From positions 1-19,496 of the forward strand of contig URKW01000030.1 in NCBI GenBank assembly GCA_900548615.1: a stretch of 19,496 nt of DNA. Direction: 5' to 3'. The stretch comes from an uncultured Eubacteriales bacterium. Lineage in GTDB: Bacteria > Bacillota > Clostridia > Oscillospirales > Oscillospiraceae. The notes beneath the pieces were generated by a model. The model was not told where the DNA came from, ran no database searches, and saw nothing but the letters and a program-made list of their open reading frames with translations. The stretch's first letter is position 1. Each line of letters begins with the position of its first letter. The position numbers and the translations under genes were made by a program. Shown piece by piece: positions 6,956-14,343 of this stretch.

Positions 6956-7546
6956 TTATTTTTCACCCCGATAATTGGCCAAAAACATGGGCATCAGCCG
7001 GTCGGCGTTGCGGGCCAGCGCGTAGCCGCCGTCCGCCAGACACCAGTCGTACATCAGCGCCCGCTCGAACATGGCGTAGTCGTTGATGATCTCGTTGGCG
7101 GTCATATCTGTTCGCAGCTCGCGGCGCTCCATGCCTTGCCGCACCACTTGGTGCAGCAGCTTGAAATACATGCGGTCGCGGTTCAGCAGGTGCTTCTCGC
7201 CCTTGGTGGTCAGCTGGGTGGAAAACAGCCGGGCCAGCAGCTCCACCGACACCGTGTTGTCGATCATGGTGAACAGCTCGTGATTCATATACAGCAGCTT
7301 GTCCGCGGCATGCATGTCCGGAGCCATCTCCTGCCGCAGCTCCTCGTACTTCTCGTCGAAGATCATGGACAGAGAGCCCAGCAGTGCGTCCTTGCCCTCG
7401 AAGTAGTGGTAAAAGCTGCCCTTGGAGGTCTCGGACTCGAAGATGATATCCTCTACGGTGGTGTTGTCATAGCCCTGCTCATAGAACAGCTTCCACGCTG
7501 CCGAGACGATGCGGCCCTTGGTATTGCGTCCGGATTTACGGGGCAC
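6956..7546 (-). CDS. TetR/AcrR family transcriptional regulator
   Basis: A 196-residue regulator. The N-terminal helix-turn-helix is clear: GRIVSAAWKLFYEQGYDNTTV, then EDIIFESETSKGSFYHYFEGKDALL, where SKGSFYHYF is the TetR recognition helix and its cap. The C-terminal ligand domain is divergent, so the effector cannot be read. The GTG at 7546 is chosen because AGGAGG (7560-7555) lies 8 bases upstream; a GTG at 7555 would overlap that site. The gene begins inside the last 11 bases of the flippase gene, implying coupling. Candidate targets are putP downstream, its own operon, or both; the long palindrome before putP is a plausible operator. No autoregulatory site is seen inside the flippase gene. 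Confidence 0.9.
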   Translation of the reverse strand: MPRKSGRNTKGRIVSAAWKLFYEQGYDNTTVEDIIFESETSKGSFYHYFEGKDALLGSLSMIFDEKYEELRQEMAPDMHAADKLLYMNHELFTMIDNTVSVELLARLFSTQLTTKGEKHLLNRDRMYFKLLHQVVRQGMERRELRTDMTANEIINDYAMFERALMYDWCLADGGYALARNADRLMPMFLANYRGEK

Positions 7547-9080
7547 GGCGGCCACCTCCTCTCTTTCTTCGGCGGGTCAGCCGCCGCAGCGGCCCAGTGA
7601 CCAGGCCGCGCTCATAGCGGTTCATGCCGAACAGCCATACGGAAATGCCGTATACCGCCACAAAGGCAAGTCCCGGCGGGATCAGACCCCAATAGGTGGT
7701 GGGGTGGACGAACACCGCCAGCAGCACCGCCGCGGCGGCAGGCAGCAGCATGGAGGGCGTCAGGTGGAGAATATGCCGCCAGAAGGCGGGGATATTCAGG
7801 CCGATGCGGTGATAGTAGTACCAGTTCATCAGGATCACGTTGCCCACCAGCGTGGCAATGGCGGTGCCGATGGCGGCGCCCAGACCCTGCCACTTGATGC
7901 ACAGCGGGATAGAGATCAGGATGTTGCCCACCAGCACCCCCAGATAGGTGAGGGAGCGGAACTTGTGCATATTCTTGGCCCGCTGGATCTCGATGCCCAC
8001 GGTCTGAACGTTAGTCCAAAGACAGGCGAAAAACAGCAGCAGCGTCGTCCAATAGTCGATGCGGAACTGCTCACCGCCGCCCCACAGCACCACGAAGGAC
8101 TGTCCGATGGCCACGAAGCCCAGAAAGATGCACGACAGCAGAATGAATTGCAGCCGTCCCACACGGGTGAACAGCGCGTCCAGTTTCCACATGGAGGCGC
8201 CCTCCGCCACCAGCCGGTGGACGCGGGGGGTCATGACGTTGGAGATGGCGTTGCCGAACAACAGGAAGTAGTTGTTCAGCTGGGCGGCGATGCTGTACAC
8301 CGTTACGGCGGCGGAGCCGTGGAACCACGTCAGCAGCTGTCGGTCGATAGACCAGTTCACGTTATCCACCACGATGCCGATGAATACATACACCGTGAAG
8401 CCGAACATCTCCCGCAGCAGCCGGAAGTCATAGCCGTGGAAGGCAAAGGGCATCCGCAGCTTCCGCAGACAGTAGCCGATATTCAGAATGCCGCTGAGGA
8501 TGGTGAAGATCAGGGAAACGATGGTCAGCGTCACGCTGCCGTAGCCGATGATCAGCAGCGGGATCATGATAAGGGGATTCAGCACCTGCTTGCCCATGGC
8601 CACGATCTTCTGGAACAGGTATTGCTCGTTGATGGTCACATGGGATTCAAACACGCTGATGGGGAAGGTCAGTGCCGCGTTGACCGTCATGATCCGCAGC
8701 AGCTTCTCCGCCAGTGCGATCTCGTCGGGGGTCAGCTTTTTGCCGAAGATCACATCGCAGTAGGACAGGCCGAAGCCGATGACCAGCACCAGCGCCCCCA
8801 GAAACAGATAGGTGGTCAGGAACATGCCGTTGAGCTTGGCACAGCCCTTTTTGTCTCCGGCGGCACGGAAGCGGGAGTAGTACCGCACATAGGCGCTGCC
8901 CAAGCCGAAGCTCAGCAGGTTCAGGTAGGAGATGATGGGCAGCACCGCCTGATAGACGCCGAATTCGCTTTCGCCCAGCCGCTGCAGCATAATGGGCGTA
9001 TAGACAAGCGAGATGATGGTGCTAAGGCCCATAGACACATAGGACAGCATCGCTCCCGCCTTGATCTGATTGATCTTCAT
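7536..9080 (-). CDS. Polysaccharide/lipid-linked oligosaccharide flippase (Wzx/MATE-like)
   Basis: A 514-residue integral membrane protein with roughly 14 predicted helices, starting MKINQIKAGAMLSYVSMGLS, the typical opening of polysaccharide-export flippases of the MOP superfamily. PIMLQRLGESEFGVYQAV (about 29-46) is the strongly conserved helix 1-2 loop, and FGLGSAYVRYYSRF (about 58-71) follows. Such proteins move undecaprenyl-linked sugar units across the membrane. The C-terminus is very basic (RRLTRRRKRGGGRRAP). The ATG at 9080 follows AAAAGGAG. No glycosyltransferase or polymerase gene is nearby, so it is an orphan flippase rather than part of a capsule cluster. Its last 11 bases overlap the TetR gene and its 3' end carries the tetR ribosome site. 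Confidence 0.87.
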   Translation of the reverse strand: MKINQIKAGAMLSYVSMGLSTIISLVYTPIMLQRLGESEFGVYQAVLPIISYLNLLSFGLGSAYVRYYSRFRAAGDKKGCAKLNGMFLTTYLFLGALVLVIGFGLSYCDVIFGKKLTPDEIALAEKLLRIMTVNAALTFPISVFESHVTINEQYLFQKIVAMGKQVLNPLIMIPLLIIGYGSVTLTIVSLIFTILSGILNIGYCLRKLRMPFAFHGYDFRLLREMFGFTVYVFIGIVVDNVNWSIDRQLLTWFHGSAAVTVYSIAAQLNNYFLLFGNAISNVMTPRVHRLVAEGASMWKLDALFTRVGRLQFILLSCIFLGFVAIGQSFVVLWGGGEQFRIDYWTTLLLFFACLWTNVQTVGIEIQRAKNMHKFRSLTYLGVLVGNILISIPLCIKWQGLGAAIGTAIATLVGNVILMNWYYYHRIGLNIPAFWRHILHLTPSMLLPAAAAVLLAVFVHPTTYWGLIPPGLAFVAVYGISVWLFGMNRYERGLVTGPLRRLTRRRKRGGGRRAP

Positions 9081-9112
9081 GCAGTTGCTCCTTTTACACG
9101 ATTCAACACATT

Positions 9113-9141
9113 ATTATACCCTGTTTTTTGCATAGTGTAAA
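9113..9141 (-). promoter_or_regulatory. Strong SigA-type promoter of the flippase-tetR unit
   Basis: On the minus strand TTTACA (9141-9136) and a consensus TATAAT (9118-9113) are separated by 17 bases, 33 bases upstream of the flippase ATG. Confidence 0.85.
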
Positions 9142-9186
9142 GGCTGAAATTCCCTAGGTGGGCACAAGTTTTGTAGGAAGTACATT

Positions 9187-9318
9187 ATGAGCAAGCGTAT
9201 CAACAGCAAGTGCGACTTGCAGCCGCTGTTGGAAAAGATGGCTGCCGAGCCGGGCATTCGGCATAAACTCATTCGCCTGTATCTTATGGCAAGGCCTGCG
9301 GGCGTTACCATTACATAA
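9187..9318 (+). CDS. Small hypothetical protein, 43 residues
   Basis: I do not recognise this protein. ATG at 9187 is preceded by GTAGGAAG 6 bases upstream, an acceptable but imperfect ribosome site. The product is basic and helix-prone, beginning MSKRINSKCDLQPLLEKM, with a single Cys and a second helix IRHKLIRLYLMAR. About 70 percent of its codons end in G or C, in line with the clearly coding genes here and unlike the AT-rich intergenic DNA around it. The TAA at 9316 is the first triplet of a 15-bp terminator stem, the arrangement expected for a short independent gene. It is divergent from the flippase promoter. No clear promoter of its own is visible. It could instead be a non-coding transcript or chance. 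Confidence 0.5.
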   Translation: MSKRINSKCDLQPLLEKMAAEPGIRHKLIRLYLMARPAGVTIT

Positions 9319-9350
9319 ACCCCCTCCGCTGTGGCAGCGGAGGGGGTTTA
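9316..9350. terminator. Terminator hairpin between the small ORF and the ABC permease
   Basis: A perfect 15-bp stem, TAAACCCCCTCCGCT (9316-9330) with AGCGGAGGGGGTTTA (9336-9350), and a GTGGC loop. The tails are short (TTTA on each strand), but position fits the end of both the small plus-strand frame and the five-gene minus-strand sugar operon. Confidence 0.75.
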
Positions 9351-9368
9351 TAAAATAGGAACTGTCTG

Positions 9369-10460
9369 TTATGCCGCGTCGCTGGTCACGCTCTTGCGGC
9401 GCTTTCTGGCCCGCTGTAAGCTCTCCTTGATGACAGGGCCGATGGTCTGGATCAGGATCACGATGATCAGCACCAGACCCTGGAAGGTGTCCTGAATGTC
9501 CACGCTGAGGGAGGGGATGGACACGATGATGAAGTTGATGGTGGTATAGGACAGTGCGCCGAACAGCACGCCGAACACCTTGCCGCGTCCACCGGCCATG
9601 TTAACGCCCGCCAGCACCACCGCCGCGATGGCGTACATCTCATAGCTCTGGCCGGAGGAAGCCGGGGTCACGTTGCCGATCTTGCAGGCCTGAATGATAC
9701 TGGCCACGCCCACCATCAAACCGGTGATGATAAACACGGATACCTTGACCCATGTGGTGTTGATACCCGCCAGACGGGCGCTCTTTTCGTTGGAGCCCAC
9801 GGCGTACACGCTCTTGCCGTACTTGGTCTTGTTGGTCAGCAGGACGAACAGGATTACCATCAGCACGAACACGAACGTGATGTAGGGGATAGAGAAGGAG
9901 CCCAGCGTCAGCTTGCCGGTGCCGAACTTCATACGCAGGAACTCATAGTTGCTGTTGTCGCTGAGCATGGCGAACTGGCTGGAGGAGGAGCCGCTGATGG
10001 CCGGGTCGATGGAACGCACCACCGACAGGGTGAGAGAGCGGTAGATCAGCATGGTACCCAGCGTGACCACGAAGGGCGGCATCTTGGCACAGCCCGCCAG
10101 CACGCCGTTGAGCGCGCCGCACAGTGCGCCGCTGACCAGCGCGGCCAGCACCATCAGCAGAATGGAATTGGTGACATTGAACACCATAATGGTCACGCCG
10201 GTACACAGCACCAGAGACGAGCCGATGGACAAATCGATCTGGCCGGTGATGATGACCAGCGCCATGCCAAGCGCCATGGTGCCCACGATGCAGGTATTCT
10301 GGCTGCCCAGCACCGCCGCGATATGGCTCCACTTGAAGGCGTTGCCATTGGCCTGAATGGTGAACGCGTAGCCCACCAGGATGATCAGGAAAACAAAGAT
10401 AAAGCTGTACTGCGACCAGATCTTGCCGGCGACTGCGCCGAAGCTGTTTTTCTTGTTCAT
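9369..10460 (-). CDS. Sugar ABC transporter permease (RbsC/BPD_transp_2 family)
   Basis: A 363-residue membrane permease of the ribose/xylose/galactose import class with about 8-10 helices. Conserved family blocks are ALVIITGQIDLSIGSSLVLC (about 68-87), the loop MPPFVVTLGTM, YAVGSNEKSARLAGIN, which is the cytoplasmic coupling region contacting the ATPase, and VLAGVNMAGGRGKVFGVLFGAL. A single permease gene suggests a homodimer in the membrane, as in RbsC. Its ATG at 10460 overlaps the ATPase stop in ATGA and follows GGAGGT. It is the last gene of the lacI operon. Substrate is set by the binding protein upstream and cannot be named. Confidence 0.93.
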   Translation of the reverse strand: MNKKNSFGAVAGKIWSQYSFIFVFLIILVGYAFTIQANGNAFKWSHIAAVLGSQNTCIVGTMALGMALVIITGQIDLSIGSSLVLCTGVTIMVFNVTNSILLMVLAALVSGALCGALNGVLAGCAKMPPFVVTLGTMLIYRSLTLSVVRSIDPAISGSSSSQFAMLSDNSNYEFLRMKFGTGKLTLGSFSIPYITFVFVLMVILFVLLTNKTKYGKSVYAVGSNEKSARLAGINTTWVKVSVFIITGLMVGVASIIQACKIGNVTPASSGQSYEMYAIAAVVLAGVNMAGGRGKVFGVLFGALSYTTINFIIVSIPSLSVDIQDTFQGLVLIIVILIQTIGPVIKESLQRARKRRKSVTSDAA

Positions 10461-11956
10461 CTTGCTACCTCCACATGCGTATCCACCGCGTTGGTGGAAT
10501 AGAGCATCACGTCATGCTCGTTGACCTCGGAATGTTGGAATATCTTGGCGATACGTCCCTCGTAGAATACCACGCACCGATCCGCCACCTTCTGGATCTC
10601 CGGTATCTCCAGCGTATTGAAGATGACCGCCTTGCCCTCCTTGGCGAAGCTGAGCATCAGCTTATAGATCTCCGCCTTGGCGCCTACGTCCACGCCCTGC
10701 GTGGGATTGTCGAACAGCAGCACGTCCGCGCCGATGTTCAGCCAACGGGCGATGAACACCTTCTGCTGGTTGCCGCCGGACAGCGACGTGATGCTCAGCT
10801 CACTGTCATCCGCCTTGATATGCAGGGGCTCCTTGTAGCTCTCATAGCGCGCCTGCTCGTCTTTCTTGCGGATAAAGGGCTTATTGCGGGATATCTCATG
10901 CTCCGCCAGATAGAAGTTTTCCAGAATGCTCATATCCGGCACAACGGAGTTTTCCTTGCGGTTGGCAGGTAGCATACCCACGCCGTTTTTCATGAACTTG
11001 ACCGAGCGGCCGTGGACAGGCTTGCCGTCCACCAGAATCTCGCCGCTGCCCACCGGCATGGCGCCGAATACCGTCTGCAGCAGCTCACTGGCGCCGCAGC
11101 CGGCCAGACCGGTCAGCGCCACGATCTCGCCCCGGCGCACCGTCAGGTCGATATTCTCGAACCCGTCGCCGCTCAGACCGTGCAGGGTCAGCAGCGGGCC
11201 GCCCAGCTCCCGCGGCTCGTAAACCTCGGCGTCCACGTATTTTGTGCCCACCATGTCAGAGGTGATGGCATGGGGATCGGTGTCCTTTATATTGCCTGAG
11301 GAAATGAATTCACCGTTTCTCAGCACCGTATACCGGTCGGCAACGGCGAAGATCTCCGGCATTTTGTGGGAGATGAAGATGAAGGATTTCCCCTGTGTTT
11401 TCAATTTTCGGAGTATATCAAAAAGATGGTCGATCTCATTGTTGGACAGGGCCGTGGTGGGCTCGTCCAGGATCAGGAGCTTTGCGTCGGCATACAGGGC
11501 ACGGCAGATCTCCAGCAGCTGCTTTTCGCTGGTTTTCAGCTCGCTGACCATGGCATTGGGATCAATGTCCACGCCCAACTCCTCGAAAAGCTGCTTGGTC
11601 TTTGCCACCTGCTCCTTATTGTTCAGCAGGCCGAACCGGGTCAGTTCGCGGCGGAGGAAGATATTGTCCGCCACCGTCAGATCGTTTATCACATTCAGCT
11701 CCTGATGGACAAAGGCGATGCCTGCGGCCTCCATCTGGTGGATGGTGGGCGTAGGATAGCTTTTGCCGCAAAAGACGATCTCGCCCGCATCAGCCGGGAT
11801 AACGCCGGTGAGGATGTTCATCAGGGTGGATTTTCCCGCGCCGTTTTCGCCCAGCAGAGCGTGGATCTCGCCCTCGCCCACAGACAGGTGGATATCGGAA
11901 AGCACCCGGCTGCTGCCGAACGTCTTGGACACGTGATTCATTTCAAGGATGTTCAT
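10457..11956 (-). CDS. Sugar ABC transporter ATP-binding protein, two-domain RbsA/MglA type
   Basis: A 499-residue fused double ATPase. Domain 1 is intact in Walker A (GENGAGKST, 36-44), Walker B (LLILDEP, 160-166) and the H-loop (ISHK, His197); its signature is the degenerate LKTSEKQ usual in this family. Domain 2 has the expected lysine-less Walker A (GLAGCGAS, 283-290) and a good signature LSGGNQQ (392-398), but its Walker B reads LLFDNPTQGVDVGAK (413-427), with Asn417 where the catalytic Glu normally is. So domain 2 should bind but probably not hydrolyse ATP; domain 1 would do the work. The ATG at 11956 follows AAGGAGACAG. It is separated from the binding-protein gene by 114 bases holding a hairpin. 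Confidence 0.94.
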   Translation of the reverse strand: MNILEMNHVSKTFGSSRVLSDIHLSVGEGEIHALLGENGAGKSTLMNILTGVIPADAGEIVFCGKSYPTPTIHQMEAAGIAFVHQELNVINDLTVADNIFLRRELTRFGLLNNKEQVAKTKQLFEELGVDIDPNAMVSELKTSEKQLLEICRALYADAKLLILDEPTTALSNNEIDHLFDILRKLKTQGKSFIFISHKMPEIFAVADRYTVLRNGEFISSGNIKDTDPHAITSDMVGTKYVDAEVYEPRELGGPLLTLHGLSGDGFENIDLTVRRGEIVALTGLAGCGASELLQTVFGAMPVGSGEILVDGKPVHGRSVKFMKNGVGMLPANRKENSVVPDMSILENFYLAEHEISRNKPFIRKKDEQARYESYKEPLHIKADDSELSITSLSGGNQQKVFIARWLNIGADVLLFDNPTQGVDVGAKAEIYKLMLSFAKEGKAVIFNTLEIPEIQKVADRCVVFYEGRIAKIFQHSEVNEHDVMLYSTNAVDTHVEVAR

Positions 11957-12015
11957 ATGTGCTGTCTCCTTGCTTCAGGTTGGGAGACGCCTTACGGACG
12001 CTCTCCTTTTGAAAT

Positions 12016-12049
12016 GCGGATGCAGGGGAGAAAATCCCCCTGCATCCGC
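12016..12049 (-). other. Intercistronic hairpin between the binding protein and ATPase genes
   Basis: GCGGATGCAGGGG (12016-12028) pairs perfectly with CCCCTGCATCCGC (12037-12049) around an 8-base loop. Following it on the minus strand is ATTTCAAAA, not a clean T-run. Such hairpins after binding-protein genes usually protect the upstream mRNA and partly terminate, so that the binding protein is made in excess over the ATPase and permease. Confidence 0.72.
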
Positions 12050-12070
12050 GCAAATGGCAGATCAATTCGA

Positions 12071-13207
12071 TCAAGCGTGGCCCTTGAAGCCCTCGTACTG
12101 GGTAACGTTGTCGCGGCCAACGATCCAGGTGGGCTGATACTCGCCGGAACCGACCTCATAGGTCCAGTTGCCGGACAGATACTCCAGACCCTTGTCGATG
12201 ACGTCCTGCATCATCTTGGGGGAGAAGTACATGCTCATCATGTCGTCGAAGTAGGTGTTGGCGATGGTGCCCTCGGTGGTGTCAGCCATCACGTCATACA
12301 GCTCCTGCATACCGCCGATGGCGGAGATATACACGTTCAGCTCTTTCAGGTCAGCCTTCAGAGCGTCGGAAGCGGTCTCGATGTAGTTCATGACGCCGAA
12401 GGTCATCTCATCGTCCATGGAATAGATGTACAGGTTGCCGCCGTTGGCCTTGGCAGCAGCCACGATCTCCTCCATCTTCTGCTCCATGTAGTCATAGGCC
12501 TTATCGGCAGACCAGTCGCAGACGGTGGCATAGGTATTCAGAGCGGCGTCCACAGCGGCCTCGTCCCACACCTCGGTGGTCTCAAAGTCCTGACCCAGAG
12601 CCTTGTCGGAATACTTCTCAGCGCCGGTCAGGAACTCCTTGAAGCCTTCAGCGCGGCGGGAGCACACGGTGCCGTTGTCGCCGTACAGGGTGACGATGGT
12701 GTCGCCGGGCTTCATACCATTCTTCTGCAGCCAGTAAGCGATACCGCGGCCGCACTGCCAGTTATCGCCGGAGGCGTTCAGCACAGCGTAAGCCTCGGTG
12801 GCCTCGATGATGCGGTCGAAGGAGATGAAGGGGATGTTCTCAGCGTGCAGGGCCTCCTGGCCAGCCTGGGCGGAATCGTCCAGCGCCATCATAACAACGA
12901 TAGCGGCATCGCCGTTGGCGATGATGGTGTTGACCTGGTCCACCTGCTCCTCACCGGAAGATGCGGGCATGTAGACAGCCTTGTACTCACCGGCAGCGGT
13001 GATCTCATCACACTTGGCCTGGGCATAGGCGCCGGCCTGTGCCGTCCAGCCGTGGTCGGGGGTGGGGCCCAGCACGTAAACGGTAGTACCGTTGGCGGCG
13101 GGGGTGTTGCCATCCTGAGCGTCGTTGTTGGTGCTGTTGTCTCCGCCGCAAGCGACCAGAGCCAGCGCCATTGCCATCGCCAGGATCAGCGCAATGATCT
13201 TTTTCAT
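12071..13207 (-). CDS. Sugar ABC transporter substrate-binding lipoprotein (Peripla_BP_4 type)
   Basis: A 378-residue extracellular sugar receptor. Residues 1-20 are a lipoprotein signal (MKKIIA, hydrophobic core, LVAC lipobox with Cys20 as the lipidation site), followed by a low-complexity Asn/Asp/Gly linker (to about 40). The mature fold begins TTVYVLGPTPDHGWTAQAGA, typical of ribose-like receptors, with the first-domain strand AAIVVMMALDDSA and the hinge PFISFDR. A DDEMTFG segment near 265-271 is the ligand-contacting helix start seen in this class. The start at 13207 is preceded by GGAGGAAATT; an upstream in-frame ATG at 13225 lies before that site and is not used. It sits between the dehydrogenase and the ATPase. 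The ligand is unknown; a hexose, polyol or glycoside is possible. Confidence 0.93.
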   Translation of the reverse strand: MKKIIALILAMAMALALVACGGDNSTNNDAQDGNTPAANGTTVYVLGPTPDHGWTAQAGAYAQAKCDEITAAGEYKAVYMPASSGEEQVDQVNTIIANGDAAIVVMMALDDSAQAGQEALHAENIPFISFDRIIEATEAYAVLNASGDNWQCGRGIAYWLQKNGMKPGDTIVTLYGDNGTVCSRRAEGFKEFLTGAEKYSDKALGQDFETTEVWDEAAVDAALNTYATVCDWSADKAYDYMEQKMEEIVAAAKANGGNLYIYSMDDEMTFGVMNYIETASDALKADLKELNVYISAIGGMQELYDVMADTTEGTIANTYFDDMMSMYFSPKMMQDVIDKGLEYLSGNWTYEVGSGEYQPTWIVGRDNVTQYEGFKGHA

Positions 13208-13281
13208 GCAATTTCCTCCATACATAATTTATTATATAATACCTGCGGATACAGGCACTATATCGGTCTTACCGCCGGGCC

Positions 13282-14319
13282 TTACAGGGCCACGGCCTTC
13301 TCCGCCTCCGCCGAACGCAGGCAGGCGAACACCGCCCGCATGGATCGGACGATATCCGCAGCATCCAGAATGCTGGGACGGCCCTCCTCCACGGCGGAGA
13401 CGAACTCGTCGATGACGCCGGAGGACGCCTGCTGGGCGTCGTCGTTGGTCTGGAGCCGATCCAGCGCGTACAGCACCTGCGTGCCGTCAGCGTTGACGAT
13501 CTTCAGGGAGTACTGGGGATCGGCGTACAGCTTCATGATGCCCTTTTCACAGAACAGCGTAGTGGCGTTGCACTCCTCGCCGTAGTGCGTCCAGCTGGTA
13601 GTGACCGTGCCCAGCGCGCCGTTGGCGAAAGTGAGCACCTCCACGGAGTTGTCGTCCACCTCGATAGGCGTACCGTCGGGGAACTTTTTGTCCAGCACCT
13701 TCATGCTGGAGTATACCGAGGTGATCTCGGAGCCGATGAGATAGCGCATCAGGTCGATCTTGTGGATACCCAGATCGGCCATGGAGCCGAAAGAGGCGCT
13801 GGCCTTCTTGAAGAACCAGGTGTTGGCGCTTTTGTCCATGCTCCACATCTCCGGCCCCTTGTGGCCAAAGGTGGACTGGAAGGTGATGACCCGGCCCAGC
13901 GCGCCGGAGGACAGGATCTCCTTGGCCTTCTTGTGGGCCGGAGCCAGACGCTGGTTATGGCCAATCATCAGGCGCTTGCCGTTCTCCTTGGCGGCGGCCA
14001 CCATGGCCTCACACTCCTCCAGCGAGACCGCCATAGGCTTCTCGCACAGAACGTGCTTGTCGGCCTTCAGCGCCTTGATGCTGATCTCGGCGTGAAACGC
14101 ATTGGCCATACACACGGAAACCGCGTCGATCTCCGGATCGGCCAGCAGCTCGTCCACACCGGCGTATACCTTTCCGCCGTACAGATCCACCAGTGCCTGA
14201 GCACGTTCGGGAATCAGGTCATAGAACCCTTTGATCTCCACATCACTGTTATGGAAATACTCATACCCGTGGCGCTGCTTGGCGATGGAGCCGCAGCCGA
14301 TGATACCAACTTTCAACAT
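13282..14319 (-). CDS. Gfo/Idh/MocA family NAD(P)-dependent oxidoreductase
   Basis: A 345-residue dehydrogenase that should oxidise or reduce a hydroxyl group on a sugar or polyol. The N-terminal Rossmann motif is VGIIGCGSIA (4-13). CEKPMA (92-97) carries the conserved EKP lysine (Lys94), and ADLGIHKIDLMRY (181-193) provides the catalytic Asp/His pair (Asp182, His186) of the C-terminal domain. This layout is shared by inositol dehydrogenases and by glucoside 3-dehydrogenases, so the product may be a keto-inositol or a 3-keto sugar. The ATG at 14319 has AAAGGAG 10 bases upstream. It is second in the lacI operon, 24 bases after lacI, and 74 bases before the binding-protein gene. The binding-protein gene's upstream gap has AT-rich TATTATATAATA, a possible weak internal promoter. 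Confidence 0.93.
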   Translation of the reverse strand: MLKVGIIGCGSIAKQRHGYEYFHNSDVEIKGFYDLIPERAQALVDLYGGKVYAGVDELLADPEIDAVSVCMANAFHAEISIKALKADKHVLCEKPMAVSLEECEAMVAAAKENGKRLMIGHNQRLAPAHKKAKEILSSGALGRVITFQSTFGHKGPEMWSMDKSANTWFFKKASASFGSMADLGIHKIDLMRYLIGSEITSVYSSMKVLDKKFPDGTPIEVDDNSVEVLTFANGALGTVTTSWTHYGEECNATTLFCEKGIMKLYADPQYSLKIVNADGTQVLYALDRLQTNDDAQQASSGVIDEFVSAVEEGRPSILDAADIVRSMRAVFACLRSAEAEKAVAL

Positions 14320-14343
14320 GTTGCTTCCACTCCTTTGATCGTT

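Noticed and set aside
7547..7555. An upstream GTG start for tetR at 7555
   Set aside because: The AGGAGG site abuts and overlaps that codon, whereas the GTG at 7546 has ideal 8-base spacing.
7509..9140. A 543-codon plus-strand open frame opposite tetR and the flippase
   Set aside because: It is Gln/His/Asp-rich antisense translation of a membrane protein gene and runs through the flippase promoter.
9114..9311. A 65-codon minus-strand frame upstream of the flippase
   Set aside because: It covers the flippase promoter, has no ribosome site and is opposite the better-supported small plus-strand frame.
13230..13241. The 12-bp palindrome TATTATATAATA before the binding-protein gene
   Set aside because: AT-only palindromes of this size arise easily and I found no matching -35, so a separate promoter or operator is not supported.
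11366..13585. A 739-codon open frame on the plus strand opposite the ATPase and binding-protein genes
   Set aside because: It is the mirror of strong minus-strand genes, crosses three gene boundaries and shows no family motifs.
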